A stretch of DNA of 64,000 bases from an uncultured Roseburia sp. (GTDB lineage Bacteria; Bacillota; Clostridia; Lachnospirales; Lachnospiraceae): positions 1-64,000 of the forward strand of contig CANONN010000010.1 in NCBI GenBank assembly GCA_947567625.1, given 5' to 3'. Below the pieces are notes generated by a model. It did no database searches, was not told the origin of the DNA, and saw only the letters and a program-made list of their open reading frames with translations. Positions 53,864 to 63,190 of the stretch are shown here, in pieces. The first letter of the stretch is position 1. Each line of letters starts with the position of its first letter. The translations under genes were made by a program, and so were the position numbers.

Positions 53864-56536
53864 ATGCGAAGAGATATGTGGCGTCAGTATATATTGGGAA
53901 AAGATCTGGAGGCAAAAGAACAGATTTTCCGTATTATATTGCTTGTGGGCACCTTAGTATCGTCCGTTGTAATTATAGAAGGTCTGCTGACCGACAGTAC
54001 CGGCGGTGTGACGCTTCCGCTTTTTGGCCTGATGCTGGTAATGGTTTCCGCGCTGCTTCTTACGTTTAAATATCAGAAAATTAAGGTTGCGGCAGTCATC
54101 ATGGGCACCTATCTCATCTGTGTCATGTTTCCGCTGGTCTTTTTTATGAGCGGGGGTATCGAGAGCGGCAGTATGGTCTGGCTGGTGATGGGTATCCTGT
54201 ATGTATTTTTGATGTTTTCAGGGAAATTGCTGGTATTTTATTCGATTCTCGCCGCGCTCGAGTACATAGCGCTATATGGCATCGGTTACCATTATCCGCA
54301 ATATATTATTCCCATGGCTTCTACGGCCGCTGTGTATGTGGATTCCCTGTTTGCCGTGCTGGTGGTCGGGTTTTCCGTGGGCGCGATCATGAAGTTTCAG
54401 GTTGAGGTATTTGAAAAGGAGCGGCAGAAAGCGCTAGAACAGCAGAAAAGAGTTGAGGAAGTCAGTCATTACCGGGAGGCGTTTTTTGCCAATATGAGCC
54501 ATGAGATCCGCACGCCGATCAACACCATCGTCGGGCTAAACGAGTTGATTCTGCGCGATGATATCTCAGAAGAGGTGGCGGAACACGCGGTTAATATTCA
54601 AAATGCCAGCAAGATGCTGCTGTCGCTGATCAATGATATCCTCGATTTGTCGAAACTGGAAAACCAAAAAATGAGCCTCGTGCCGACAAAGTATGAGACC
54701 CAAAAATTATTTTTAGATGTCGTGCATTTGATGCAGGTACAGGCGCAGAAAAAGAAGCTGGAATTTTATGTGGATATCGACAGCAAGATACCGACGGCCC
54801 TCTACGGGGATGTCAAGCGGATTCGCCAGGTGCTCATCAATCTTTTGACCAATGCCATCAAATATACCCGCAAAGGTTCGGTCACACTGGCAGTTGGCAT
54901 AGATCAGATTTACCGGGAGACGATTATGCTGCGCATTTCCGTCACGGATACCGGTATCGGGATTAAAAAGGAGGACTTGGATAATCTCTATGATTCCTTT
55001 CAGCGCGTCGATGAGGAGAGAAATGCAAAGGTAGAGGGCAGCGGATTGGGGCTTTCGATCGTGAAACAGCTGGTGGAGCTTATGAACGGTGAGATTACCG
55101 TGGACAGTATCTACACGAAAGGCTCTGTATTTACGGTAGTGTTTGAACAGAAGATATCGGATGCGGCGCCGATTGGTAATGTCGCATTTCTGGCGAGCGC
55201 TTCCAATCGCTACCGAAGCGCTTACCATCAGACGTTCGAGGCGCCGGAGGCACGCATCCTGATTGTGGATGATGATGCCATGAATCTTATGGTGGTCAGC
55301 AGACTGCTGCTGCCGACAAAGTTGCAGATCGACACGGCACGGGGCGGAAAAGAGTGCCTGGAGATGACGTTGAATAAATACTATGATATTATTCTGCTGG
55401 ACTACATGATGCCGGAGATGGATGGCATCGAGACCTTGCGCGCGATTCGCAAGCAGGAGAACGGGCTCTGCCGGGATACCTCTATTATTGCGCTGACCGC
55501 GGCGTCGGAGGTGGAGAGTGAGCAGCGCTATGAGGTGGCAGGGTTTGACGGTTATGTGGCAAAACCGATCGACGCGATGCTTTTGGAGGCCGAAATCCTG
55601 CGCTTTTTGCCGTCGGATGTGGTCGAATACCGCGTCGATGCTGTGACGGAAGAGGACGACGATAATATCCAGATTCTGTCTGGGCATAAGAGAAAGAAGA
55701 TCTATATTGCGACCGACTGTGTCTGTGATCTGCCCAGGGAGATGATCGAACAGTTTGATATTAGGCTGATCTATCTGTCGATACAGACAGATCAGGGCAT
55801 ATTTCGGGATACAAAAGAGATTGAGATCAACCATTTGTCGAGATATCTGACGGATTCCTCCTGCGCCGCGACAGCGATCGCCGCTTCGGTGGAGGAGTAC
55901 GAAGCCTTTTTTGCGGAGATGGTATCGCAGGCTGAGGAGGTTATCTATATCTCGCTGGCGCGTCATGTGGGAAATACATACGATAATGCTATGATGGCGG
56001 CCAGGGGGTTTGGCCATGTGCATGTCGTGGACGCGGGACATATTTCCAGTGGCCAGGGGATTATGGTTTTAAAGGCGGCCCAGATGGAGCGCGACGGAAA
56101 GAGCGTGCGGGAGATCACACAGGAGCTTGAGCGTCTGCGCAAGAAGATTGATACCACATTTTTGCTGCCGTCCGTGCAGGTCTTTTATCAGAACGGTTAT
56201 ACAAAGAAAAGAATCAGAAATGTGTTTCATTTTCTGCAGCTTCATCCGGTGCTGCGGATGTACCAGAGCCGATTGTTTCTCTGTGGCGCGGAATTGGGAA
56301 AGCTCGAGCGCTCATGGAGGCGCCATATACAATTGCGTATGTTCCATAAAAAGAAAATTGACAACTCTATTGTCTATATCACGCATGCGGGATGCAGTGT
56401 CAAACAGCAGGAGTTGATCTTGCGGGAAGTGAATAAACATATCAAGTTTGAACACATAATAATGCAAAAAGCGTCTGTGACGAGCTGCACGAAATCGGGG
56501 CTGCGGACGGTCAGTATCGCTTTTGTGACAAAATAA
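53864..56536 (+). CDS. Membrane hybrid histidine kinase fused to a DegV domain
   Basis: 890 residues. Six hydrophobic helices (~25-185) lead to HisKA with H213 in NMSHEIRTPINTIVG, a HATPase (LLTNAIKYTRKG, DTGIGI, GSGLGLSIVK) and a receiver with D513 in ILLDYMMPEMDG. From about residue 608 the protein continues as a DegV-type fatty-acid-binding domain: IYIATDCVCDLPREMIEQ, IRLIYLSIQTDQGIFRDTKEI, a TAIAASVEEYEAFF segment where the family has its Ser/Thr loop, ISLARHVGNTYDNAMMAA, and VDAGHISSGQGIMVLKAA. DegV/FakB proteins bind acyl chains and usually stand alone. ATG 53864 is preceded by GGAG nine bases upstream; a GTG at 53849 is possible. Confidence 0.85.
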   Translation: MRRDMWRQYILGKDLEAKEQIFRIILLVGTLVSSVVIIEGLLTDSTGGVTLPLFGLMLVMVSALLLTFKYQKIKVAAVIMGTYLICVMFPLVFFMSGGIESGSMVWLVMGILYVFLMFSGKLLVFYSILAALEYIALYGIGYHYPQYIIPMASTAAVYVDSLFAVLVVGFSVGAIMKFQVEVFEKERQKALEQQKRVEEVSHYREAFFANMSHEIRTPINTIVGLNELILRDDISEEVAEHAVNIQNASKMLLSLINDILDLSKLENQKMSLVPTKYETQKLFLDVVHLMQVQAQKKKLEFYVDIDSKIPTALYGDVKRIRQVLINLLTNAIKYTRKGSVTLAVGIDQIYRETIMLRISVTDTGIGIKKEDLDNLYDSFQRVDEERNAKVEGSGLGLSIVKQLVELMNGEITVDSIYTKGSVFTVVFEQKISDAAPIGNVAFLASASNRYRSAYHQTFEAPEARILIVDDDAMNLMVVSRLLLPTKLQIDTARGGKECLEMTLNKYYDIILLDYMMPEMDGIETLRAIRKQENGLCRDTSIIALTAASEVESEQRYEVAGFDGYVAKPIDAMLLEAEILRFLPSDVVEYRVDAVTEEDDDNIQILSGHKRKKIYIATDCVCDLPREMIEQFDIRLIYLSIQTDQGIFRDTKEIEINHLSRYLTDSSCAATAIAASVEEYEAFFAEMVSQAEEVIYISLARHVGNTYDNAMMAARGFGHVHVVDAGHISSGQGIMVLKAAQMERDGKSVREITQELERLRKKIDTTFLLPSVQVFYQNGYTKKRIRNVFHFLQLHPVLRMYQSRLFLCGAELGKLERSWRRHIQLRMFHKKKIDNSIVYITHAGCSVKQQELILREVNKHIKFEHIIMQKASVTSCTKSGLRTVSIAFVTK

Positions 56537-56579
56537 ACGCAGCGGGGAAGGCGTGGATAGGAGGGCGGCATTGCGATAA

Positions 56580-58205
56580 ATGATGAGACAAAACGAGACA
56601 GTGATCCGGGCTTTTGATCAAAACAATCATACCTTGGCAGAGCTTTTACAAAAACAGCAGATTTTTCTTGACGCCCCCTGCGGCGGCAAAGGCGTCTGCG
56701 GCAGGTGTAAGGTTCGGTTTTTGGAAGGGGCGCCGGAGGCCGCCAAGCAAGAGACTGAGATTTTAACGCCCGGGGAGCTGGCAGCGGGGTATCGTCTGGC
56801 GTGCCAGACGAAACCCCGCTGTGACTGCCGTGTGATATTGCCGGAGAGCATTACCGACCATATAGCGGTCATGGACAAGGCAAAACGAGAGGGCGGCGGC
56901 GTGTCATGCGGCAACGTAGGACATGAGCCGCCGGCAAGCAAAGCAGCAAGGGAACAGCCGACCGCTTCCGAGAAATTGCGGGGCGGTTTTGTGGCGCAAA
57001 CGGCTGCGTGCGGTCTTGCAGTCGATATCGGCACCACGACACTTGTGATGGCGCTGTATGAGTTGTCTTCTGGCAGGCAGCTTGGTGTCAGAACTTCCGT
57101 CAATCACCAGCGGGCATATGGCGCGGATGTGCTTGCCAGGATTACGGCGGCCGGCCAGGGGCGCGCGGCAATGCTTAAAAAAATGATTCAAAATGATCTG
57201 CGCCGGATGGTGATTGGCCTGCTGCAACAGTGCCGGGTCTCACCGTCGCAGGTGCAGCATATGGTGATAGCCGCAAATACGACGATGTGCCATCTTCTGT
57301 TGGGATACGATACGGCGGCGCTGGGCAGCGCTCCGTTTACGCCGGTCAATATCGGATGGATTGAGCGCTCCTATGCAGATGTTTTTGAGAGCACGGAGAT
57401 CGCGGCGCCCGTCACCATCCTGCCGGGCATCAGCGCATTTGTAGGGGCAGATATTGTCGCCGGCATCTATGCCTGCGGCATGGCAGAGCGAAAGGAGAGC
57501 GCCTTATTTCTGGATGTGGGCACAAACGGAGAGATGGCAGCCGGCGGCAGCGACGGTATTTTTGTGACCTCCACCGCCGCAGGACCGGTATTTGAAGGCG
57601 GCGGCATCGCAAACGGGATGCCTGGGGTGCCGGGAGCCGTGAGCCATCTAACGCTTACAAAGGACGGGGAGATCGGGCGGTTAGAGACGATCGGCGATAG
57701 GGCCCCGATTGGCCTTTGCGGCAGCGGCGTCGTTGATTTGGTCGGGGAGCTTGTGAGGCATCGGTTCGTGGACGAAAACGGCACGTTGGCACAGCCGTGG
57801 TTTTTGGATGGAATTCCGGCGGGCGAGCCCAAGCTTTGTCTCTGTCAGAATGATATACGGGAGTTTCAGATGGGCAAGGCTGCGATTCGCGCCGGGATTG
57901 AATGTTTGACCGCTCATGCGCAGGCGTCGGGTGTTCCCGTAGAACAGATTTTTTTGGCCGGAGGCTTTGGGTATGGACTTTCGGTGGAGAGCGCGATGCA
58001 AACTGGCCTGTTTCCGGCGGATTTTGCGGGCAGAGTGCAGGTGCTTGGAAACAGCGCCCTTGCAGGTGCGGCGCGCTATCTGCTTAAGCGGGAGGATGAC
58101 AAAATAAATCGGATTCTTGCGCAGGCGCATAGTATCAATCTGGCCGAGGAACCGGGATTTTATGACCGTTATCTGGCCGCAATGCAGTTTGAGCAGATGG
58201 ATTGA
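56580..58205 (+). CDS. Ferredoxin-ASKHA protein (RACE/DUF4445-type activase)
   Basis: 541 residues. The N-terminal [2Fe-2S] ferredoxin domain has C34, C40, C43 and C75 (APCGGKGVCGRC...RLAC). After a linker, an ASKHA nucleotide-binding domain follows (AVDIGTTTLVMALYEL, LDVGTNGEMAAG, FLAGGFGYGLS). Such proteins use ATP and a reductant to reactivate corrinoid proteins of methyltransferases. No corrinoid protein or methyltransferase gene is in the window, so its partner is elsewhere. AGGAGG is 14-15 bases from the ATG, longer than usual. Confidence 0.88.
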   Translation: MMRQNETVIRAFDQNNHTLAELLQKQQIFLDAPCGGKGVCGRCKVRFLEGAPEAAKQETEILTPGELAAGYRLACQTKPRCDCRVILPESITDHIAVMDKAKREGGGVSCGNVGHEPPASKAAREQPTASEKLRGGFVAQTAACGLAVDIGTTTLVMALYELSSGRQLGVRTSVNHQRAYGADVLARITAAGQGRAAMLKKMIQNDLRRMVIGLLQQCRVSPSQVQHMVIAANTTMCHLLLGYDTAALGSAPFTPVNIGWIERSYADVFESTEIAAPVTILPGISAFVGADIVAGIYACGMAERKESALFLDVGTNGEMAAGGSDGIFVTSTAAGPVFEGGGIANGMPGVPGAVSHLTLTKDGEIGRLETIGDRAPIGLCGSGVVDLVGELVRHRFVDENGTLAQPWFLDGIPAGEPKLCLCQNDIREFQMGKAAIRAGIECLTAHAQASGVPVEQIFLAGGFGYGLSVESAMQTGLFPADFAGRVQVLGNSALAGAARYLLKREDDKINRILAQAHSINLAEEPGFYDRYLAAMQFEQMD

Positions 58206-58289
58206 ATGATGGGAAAGAACAGGATGCGGGCGATAGGGACGCTGTCCGCCTGAAAAAGTGCCGTTTACGCGGCGGAATGAGAGGAAATT

Positions 58290-58793
58290 ATGTACGACCA
58301 ATTGACAGAACAGGATATCCAAAAAATGAAGGAGGAAATCGAGTACCGCAAGCTCGTGGTGCGCAAAAACGCGTTGGAGGCTGTGAAAGAGGCGCGTGCA
58401 CACGGAGATTTGAGTGAAAATTTTGAGTACCATGCGGCCAAGAAAGACAAGAACCAGAACGAGAGCCGCATCCGTTACCTCGAGAAAATGATTCGCACGG
58501 CCAAAGTGATTTCCACGGATTCGGCGGACGACGAGGTGGGAATGAACAATACGGTCACGGTCTATTTCGAGGAAGACGACGAGGAGGAAGTGTATCGCAT
58601 TGTCACGACCATCCGCGGCAATTCCCTGAAGAATCTCATCAGCAATGAGTCGCCGCTGGGAAAAGCTTTGATGGGGCATAAAGTCGGCGAGCGTGTGGAA
58701 GTGATGGTGGACGACAGTTACAGCTACTTTGTGCAGATCAAAAAAATTGAAAATACCGTGGATGAGGGTGATGACCAGATCAGGAAATTTTAA
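58290..58793 (+). CDS. greA: GreA/GreB family transcript cleavage factor
   Basis: The 167-residue protein has an N-terminal antiparallel coiled coil with the acidic tip (HGDLSENFEYHAAKK) and a C-terminal FKBP-like domain (SPLGKALMGHKVGERVEV). It rescues stalled RNA polymerase by stimulating RNA cleavage. GAGAGGAAA precedes the ATG. Confidence 0.92.
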   Translation: MYDQLTEQDIQKMKEEIEYRKLVVRKNALEAVKEARAHGDLSENFEYHAAKKDKNQNESRIRYLEKMIRTAKVISTDSADDEVGMNNTVTVYFEEDDEEEVYRIVTTIRGNSLKNLISNESPLGKALMGHKVGERVEVMVDDSYSYFVQIKKIENTVDEGDDQIRKF

Positions 58794-58863
58794 ATTATAA
58801 AATTTAACAAAAAAATGAATCTGCGGTAGCAAACCGCAGAGAACAGAAAGGCAGGGGATACGA

Positions 58864-59595
58864 ATGAGGTTAATGATCATACGCCACGCGGAGCCTGACT
58901 ATACCATTGATTCTCTGACGGAGAAAGGCTGGCGGGAGGCAGAGCTTTTGGCGGAACGCATCGCAAGGATTCCGGTTCGCGCATTTTATGTTTCTCCGCT
59001 GGGGCGGGCGCGCGATACCGCCTCGGTGACTTTAAAAAAGATGGGGCGCACGGCGGTGGAATGTGAATGGCTGAAAGAATTCTGCCCGGAAATCAACCGG
59101 CCGGACCGAACCGACCGCAAGAAATGTGCCTGGGACTGGCTGCCGCAGGACTGGACGGGGGAGGAGGACTTTTTTCGCCGCGAACTGTGGGCGTCCAACG
59201 CAGTCATGCGGGAGGGAAACGTCTGGGAAGAATATCAGCGGGTGATCGCGCACTTTGACGCTCTGCTGGGGGAGCACGGCTATGAGCGGGAAGGAGAATA
59301 TTACCGGGTAAGGCGGGCAAACCGGGATACGATCGTATTTTTCTGCCATTTTGGGTTAGAATGTGTACTGTTGAGCCGATTGATGAATGTATCTCCGATG
59401 ATTTTGTGGCACCATTTCTGTGCGGCGCCCTCCTCAGTCACAACGGTCTATACGGAAGAGCGCAGGCGCGGAATCGCTTCATTTCGAGCGGCGTCGTTCG
59501 GCGATATCTCACATCTGTATGCGGGCGGAGAGGAGCCCTCGTTTGCCGCGCGGTTTTGCGAGACATTTGACTGTGAAAACGAGCGTCATGACTGA
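58864..59595 (+). CDS. Histidine phosphatase superfamily protein
   Basis: The 243-residue protein begins MRLMIIRHAEPDY, the RHG motif with catalytic His8, then YVSPLGRARDTA with its phosphate-binding Arg, and a second His in VFFCHFGLECVLLS. It is in the phosphoglycerate-mutase-like branch; its substrate (phosphosugar, phosphoprotein or nucleotide) cannot be told from sequence. Convergent with the AraC gene 29 bp away. Confidence 0.88.
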   Translation: MRLMIIRHAEPDYTIDSLTEKGWREAELLAERIARIPVRAFYVSPLGRARDTASVTLKKMGRTAVECEWLKEFCPEINRPDRTDRKKCAWDWLPQDWTGEEDFFRRELWASNAVMREGNVWEEYQRVIAHFDALLGEHGYEREGEYYRVRRANRDTIVFFCHFGLECVLLSRLMNVSPMILWHHFCAAPSSVTTVYTEERRRGIASFRAASFGDISHLYAGGEEPSFAARFCETFDCENERHD

Positions 59596-59624
59596 GAGGC
59601 GGTGACGCCCGAAGCTTTTGCGAT

Positions 59625-60467
59625 TTAAGAGATGCTTTCATGTTTGTGGGCTTCCCTGTACTGCTTGGGCGATATGCCTTTTTGCTTGTGGAACGTCTTG
59701 GAAAAATAGAGACTGTTGTCAAAGCCAAGCGAGTTTGCGATCGCGGTGACGGACAGCTGTGAGTGCTCCAACAGGTAACATGCCTGTTTCATGCGAAAGT
59801 CGGTCAGATATTCTTTTGGCGACTGGTGCAGTACGGTTTCAAAGGAGCGGAAGAGATGGCTGCGGCTCACGCCCACATAATCGGCAATATCCTCCACGGT
59901 GATCGCGTACGAATAATTGGCCGAGATATATTCGATGCCTTTTTGCACATAATTGTTCGTGGAGTTCTGGGAGCCGTTCTGGTTGGAGCCGTGCATAAAA
60001 AGAGCCAGCATCGTATAGAGATGCCCGGTCATTTCCACGGCGTGTTCAAATTCATTGCCGCGGGCATCATAGATGTGCAGAATCTGTCTGCGGATGGATT
60101 CCCCCATCGGCGTATTTTGGATACAGGGAGCTTCGGGGGAAAAATCTGTGGCCGTCAGAATCATCGAGGCGTCGCTGCCCGTAAAGCCGACCCATGCGTA
60201 TTCCCACGGGTCATTGCCGTCGGCGTAATAGACGACTTCCGAGTTGGGGTAAACAAGAAACGTATCTCCCGCGTGCAGCGCATAGGTGTGCTGGCTGACG
60301 CGGTAGAAACCGCTCCCGGATATCACATAGTGTATCAGATAGTGGTCGCGGATGCCGGGTCCCCACTGATAGTGCGGTTCGCATTTTTGAAAGCCGACGT
60401 TGTAGACGGAGAGGGAAACCAGTTCCTTGCGGGTGACGATGTAGGAGTTTTTATAATTATCTTGCAT
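59625..60467 (-). CDS. AraC family transcriptional regulator
   Basis: The 280-residue protein has an AraC-type cupin sensor domain (HYLIHYVISGSGFYRVSQH...LHAGDTFLVYPN) and two C-terminal helix-turn-helix motifs (ITVEDIADYVGVSRSHLFRSF and LSVTAIANSLGFDNSLYFSK). This domain arrangement usually senses sugars. I start at the ATG at 60467 (GAGG five bases upstream), as the 21 residues from an earlier in-frame ATG look non-conserved. Its regulon is not evident; no transporter is adjacent. Confidence 0.9.
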   Translation of the reverse strand: MQDNYKNSYIVTRKELVSLSVYNVGFQKCEPHYQWGPGIRDHYLIHYVISGSGFYRVSQHTYALHAGDTFLVYPNSEVVYYADGNDPWEYAWVGFTGSDASMILTATDFSPEAPCIQNTPMGESIRRQILHIYDARGNEFEHAVEMTGHLYTMLALFMHGSNQNGSQNSTNNYVQKGIEYISANYSYAITVEDIADYVGVSRSHLFRSFETVLHQSPKEYLTDFRMKQACYLLEHSQLSVTAIANSLGFDNSLYFSKTFHKQKGISPKQYREAHKHESIS

Positions 60468-60595
60468 AGGGGCCTCGTTTCGTGATAGTTTGACGGTAGA
60501 ATAGGTTAGTGTGAAAAATAAACTTTTCACACAGCGATTTGTGTCTGCGCGTTGCTTGCCATAAAGTCGCTTGTTAGATTTTTATAGATATCAAT

Positions 60596-60624
60596 ATTAT
60601 AATTTGTGCCCGCGGATAATGCAA
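60596..60624 (-). promoter_or_regulatory. Sigma-A promoter of the AraC regulator
   Basis: Minus strand: TTGCAT (60624-60619), 17 bp, TATAAT (60601-60596), giving a ~120-nt leader. The rest of the 330-bp gap (60468-60797) contains no gene I can recognise. Confidence 0.7.
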
Positions 60625-60797
60625 CATAATCCCATGTGGTTTCAGATATTTTTTGTGGCCCTTGGTCCCGTTACGATCTTGGTTCCACGCCAATGGGCGG
60701 AGTGATTCCAACATCATTATCCTGTGTCAATGGGGCACAAGCTTATTTTTTGCTGTACGAAAGAAACGAAAACAGAATAGGAAGGAGGATATTGCCG

Positions 60798-61151
60798 ATG
60801 CAATGTCTATTTGTTGAATACCCTGCGTGCAGTACCTGCAAGAGGGCAAAAAAATGGTTGGAAGAGCGCGGTGTGTCATTTTCGGACCGCAATATCAAAG
60901 AATTAAACCCTGCGAAAGAAGAACTCAAAGAATGGCATGAGAAAAGCGGGCTGGACATCAAACGTTTTTTTAATACCAGCGGCACGCTGTACCGGGAAAT
61001 GAACTTGAAAGACCGTCTGCCTGCTATGTCTTTGGAAGAAAAATATGACTTGCTCTCGACGGACGGGATGCTGGTGAAACGTCCGATTTTGGTGACCGAA
61101 AAAGGAATTGCCACCGGTTTTAAGCAGGAAGAGTGGGAGAAATTGCTCTAA
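60798..61151 (+). CDS. Spx/ArsC family protein
   Basis: The 117-residue protein opens with a thioredoxin-like strand and a CXXC motif ([20 protein letters not shown]), followed by the ArsC/Spx fold (LKRFFNTSG... LVKRPILV). Spx binds RNA polymerase under thiol stress, while YffB/ArsC relatives are reductases; the sequence does not decide between them. Start is ATG 60798 with AAGGAGG nine bases upstream. Confidence 0.85.
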   Translation: MQCLFVEYPACSTCKRAKKWLEERGVSFSDRNIKELNPAKEELKEWHEKSGLDIKRFFNTSGTLYREMNLKDRLPAMSLEEKYDLLSTDGMLVKRPILVTEKGIATGFKQEEWEKLL

Positions 61152-61164
61152 TCCATATGGTAAT

Positions 61165-61194
61165 TTGCAAGAGTGCAACATAAATGCATATAAA
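61165..61194 (+). promoter_or_regulatory. Possible promoter of galE
   Basis: TTGCAA (61165-61170), 18 bp, TATAAA (61189-61194), about 95 nt upstream of the galE start codon. Confidence 0.45.
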
Positions 61195-61287
61195 TTATAC
61201 ATTTTCAAATGTACAATTGCATGGATTTCATTTATGATAGTAGCAACCAATCAAAAAGAGAGCAAGAAACGGAAAGGTGGGAATATT

Positions 61288-62304
61288 ATGGCTATTTTAG
61301 TGACAGGCGGCGCCGGTTATATCGGCAGCCACACGTGTGTGGAGTTATTAAACGCGGGATATGAGGTGGTCGTGCTCGATAATCTTTGTAATTCTTCCGA
61401 GAAATCTTTAGAGCGCGTCAAAGCGATCACCGGAAAAGAAGTAACGTTTTATCAGGGAGATATCTTAGACCGTGGCATCCTAAATAAGATCTTTGCGGAG
61501 CAAAAGATTGACAGCTGTATTCATTTTGCAGGGTTAAAGGCTGTGGGTGAGTCGGTGGAAAAGCCCTGGGAGTACTACAATAACAATATCGCAGGCACCC
61601 TGACGCTGGTGGATGTTATGCGTCAAAACGGCTGTAAGAATATTATTTTCTCTTCCTCCGCTACCGTCTACGGCGACCCGGCGCAGATTCCGATCACCGA
61701 GGAGTGCCCCAAAGGACAGTGCACGAATCCTTACGGCTGGACGAAGTCCATGTTAGAGCAGGTGCTCTCCGATCTTCAGAAGGCGGACACAGAGTGGAAT
61801 GTCATCCTGCTTCGCTACTTTAACCCGATCGGCGCCCACAAGAGCGGTACGATGGGCGAAAATCCCAACGGCATCCCCAACAACCTCATGCCGTATGTCA
61901 CCCAGGTCGCAGTCGGCAAGTTAAAAGAGCTCGGCGTGTTCGGCGACGATTACGATACCCCGGACGGCACGGGCGTCCGCGATTATATCCATGTGGTAGA
62001 CCTGGCAGTCGGCCATGTAAAGGCTTTAAAGAAGATCGAGGAGAAAGCGGGACTTTGCATTTACAATCTGGGAACCGGCCACGGTTACAGTGTGCTTGAC
62101 ATTGTAAAGAACTTCGAGGAAGCCAACGATCTGAAGATTCCTTATGTGATAAAGCCAAGGCGCGCCGGCGATATCGCCACCTGTTACTGCGACCCGTCGA
62201 AGGCCGAGAGAGAGCTTGGCTGGAAGGCACAGTACGGTATCCGCGAGATGTGCGAGGATTCCTGGAGATGGCAGAAAAATAACCCCAATGGGTATGAGGC
62301 GTAA
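61288..62304 (+). CDS. galE: UDP-glucose 4-epimerase
   Basis: The 338-residue SDR enzyme interconverts UDP-glucose and UDP-galactose with bound NAD. It has the [11 protein letters not shown] motif at the N-terminus, FSSSATVYG with catalytic Ser/Thr, and the YxxxK pair in NPYGWTKSM. It completes galactose use from the alpha-galactosidase and supplies UDP-galactose. Start is ATG 61288, preceded by AAAGGTGGG; upstream in-frame codons belong to the leader. Confidence 0.95.
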   Translation: MAILVTGGAGYIGSHTCVELLNAGYEVVVLDNLCNSSEKSLERVKAITGKEVTFYQGDILDRGILNKIFAEQKIDSCIHFAGLKAVGESVEKPWEYYNNNIAGTLTLVDVMRQNGCKNIIFSSSATVYGDPAQIPITEECPKGQCTNPYGWTKSMLEQVLSDLQKADTEWNVILLRYFNPIGAHKSGTMGENPNGIPNNLMPYVTQVAVGKLKELGVFGDDYDTPDGTGVRDYIHVVDLAVGHVKALKKIEEKAGLCIYNLGTGHGYSVLDIVKNFEEANDLKIPYVIKPRRAGDIATCYCDPSKAERELGWKAQYGIREMCEDSWRWQKNNPNGYEA

Positions 62305-62872
62305 AGAAAAGATACTGTGCTTTGCGCTGCTTATAGGTTTAGGTGTCAGCCTGACAGAGATTGAAAAAATCAAAGAGCAGCTTCTTTTTTCTGTTGGATT
62401 TAAAAGCGATAAATAAGGCGCAGGGCCTTTCTTGGAAATAGAGGCGCTGCACTTTTTACGGTCAAATTTTAATGCCAAAGAACCTTGATAATTGCATAGG
62501 CTCGAACCTTGAAGCTTTCGGTATTGACACAAGTGATCTGGATATTAAAAAGTAATTGGGCAAATATATTACACAATTCAAGGTGCAAAGTCTATTGAAT
62601 GATTGAGGCTTTGCACCTTTTTCATATACGCCCAGCGGCGCACAAAGGCTACAGAAAAATGAAAAAAATTGTTGCAAAATTCAGAAAGATTTACAATTAA
62701 TTCCTGATAAAGATTCGGATATTTATAAAGAAATAAAACGACGCTATGATGAACTCTAAAGTCTATATCTGGTTTTGATTTATCTATATTGGCAGAACTT
62801 GACAAGATTGAAGAATAAAGCAATACATTAAAATAAAAGAGTGTAAACAAAGTCTACACGGATTATAGTTAA
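62305..62872. other. Gene-poor, AT-rich stretch with degraded coding remnants
   Basis: Three plus-strand fragments look faintly coding. A 42-codon ORF starts at 62288, overlapping galE, and ends at 62416. A 27-codon ORF (62472-62555) encodes NLDNCIGSNLEAFGIDTSD. After the terminator, a stretch ends in LIPDKDSDIYKEIKRRYDEL and, one frame over, continues SISGFDLSILAELDKIEE (about 62640-62817), which suggests a frameshifted gene. None is convincing alone. Confidence 0.3.
62580..62622 (+). terminator. Rho-independent terminator
   Basis: AAGGTGCAAAG (62580-62590) pairs with CTTTGCACCTT (62609-62619), followed by T residues. It lies after the small 27-codon fragment. Confidence 0.7.
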
Positions 62873-62903
62873 TAAAAATGCCAGAAAACGCAGGTTTTCT
62901 GAC
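62873..62903 (-). terminator. Terminator of tRNA-Glu
   Basis: On the minus strand GTCAGAAAAC and GTTTTCTGGC (one G-T pair) enclose CTGC and are followed by ATTTTTATT. It is about 35 nt beyond the tRNA 3' end. Confidence 0.7.
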
Positions 62904-62936
62904 ATTTCAGGGTTGGGCTATTCTCTAAAGAATAAG

Positions 62937-63008
62937 CAGTTCCTAGGGGAATCGAACCCCTGTTTCCGCCGTGAGAGGGCGGCGTCTTAACCGCTTGACC
63001 AAGGAACC
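62937..63008 (-). tRNA. tRNA-Glu (anticodon CTC)
   Basis: On the minus strand the 72-nt sequence folds as a cloverleaf: acceptor GGTTCCT/AGGAACT (first pair G-T), D-arm with TGGTCAAGCGGTTAAGAC, anticodon stem CCGCC/GGCGG with loop CTCTCAC (anticodon CTC) and T-arm CAGGGGTTCGATTCCCCT. The 3' CCA is not encoded. Confidence 0.93.
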
Positions 63009-63019
63009 GGACAAGTGAT

Positions 63020-63048
63020 ACTATATCATGTCTTTTCATAAAATGCAA
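63020..63048 (-). promoter_or_regulatory. Sigma-A promoter of tRNA-Glu
   Basis: Minus strand: TTGCAT (63048-63043), 17 bp, TATAGT (63025-63020), twelve bases before the mature tRNA. Confidence 0.7.
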
Positions 63049-63190
63049 GTACTTTTACAAATTTTTACAAAAAAAATTTTTATGTCCGGAAATAGCAAGC
63101 TTTTGGAAATTTCTGTAGCATTTCGCGGTGAAATATGATAGGTTACTATTAGAGTACTATGGTTATCACAGGCGCGGAATGGAGATAGAG

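Noticed and set aside
54713-56041. 442-codon open frame on the minus strand
   Set aside because: It lies wholly antisense to the hybrid kinase-DegV gene, has no RBS or family motif, and reflects codon bias of the real gene.
58815-58842. Terminator after greA
   Set aside because: The CTGCGGT/ACCGCAG hairpin has its T-run on the minus-strand side only, and no minus-strand gene uses it; it may be a leader hairpin.
57681-58880. 399-codon open frame on the minus strand
   Set aside because: It runs antisense across the activase, greA and the start of the phosphatase gene and shows no protein motif; the plus-strand genes are clear.
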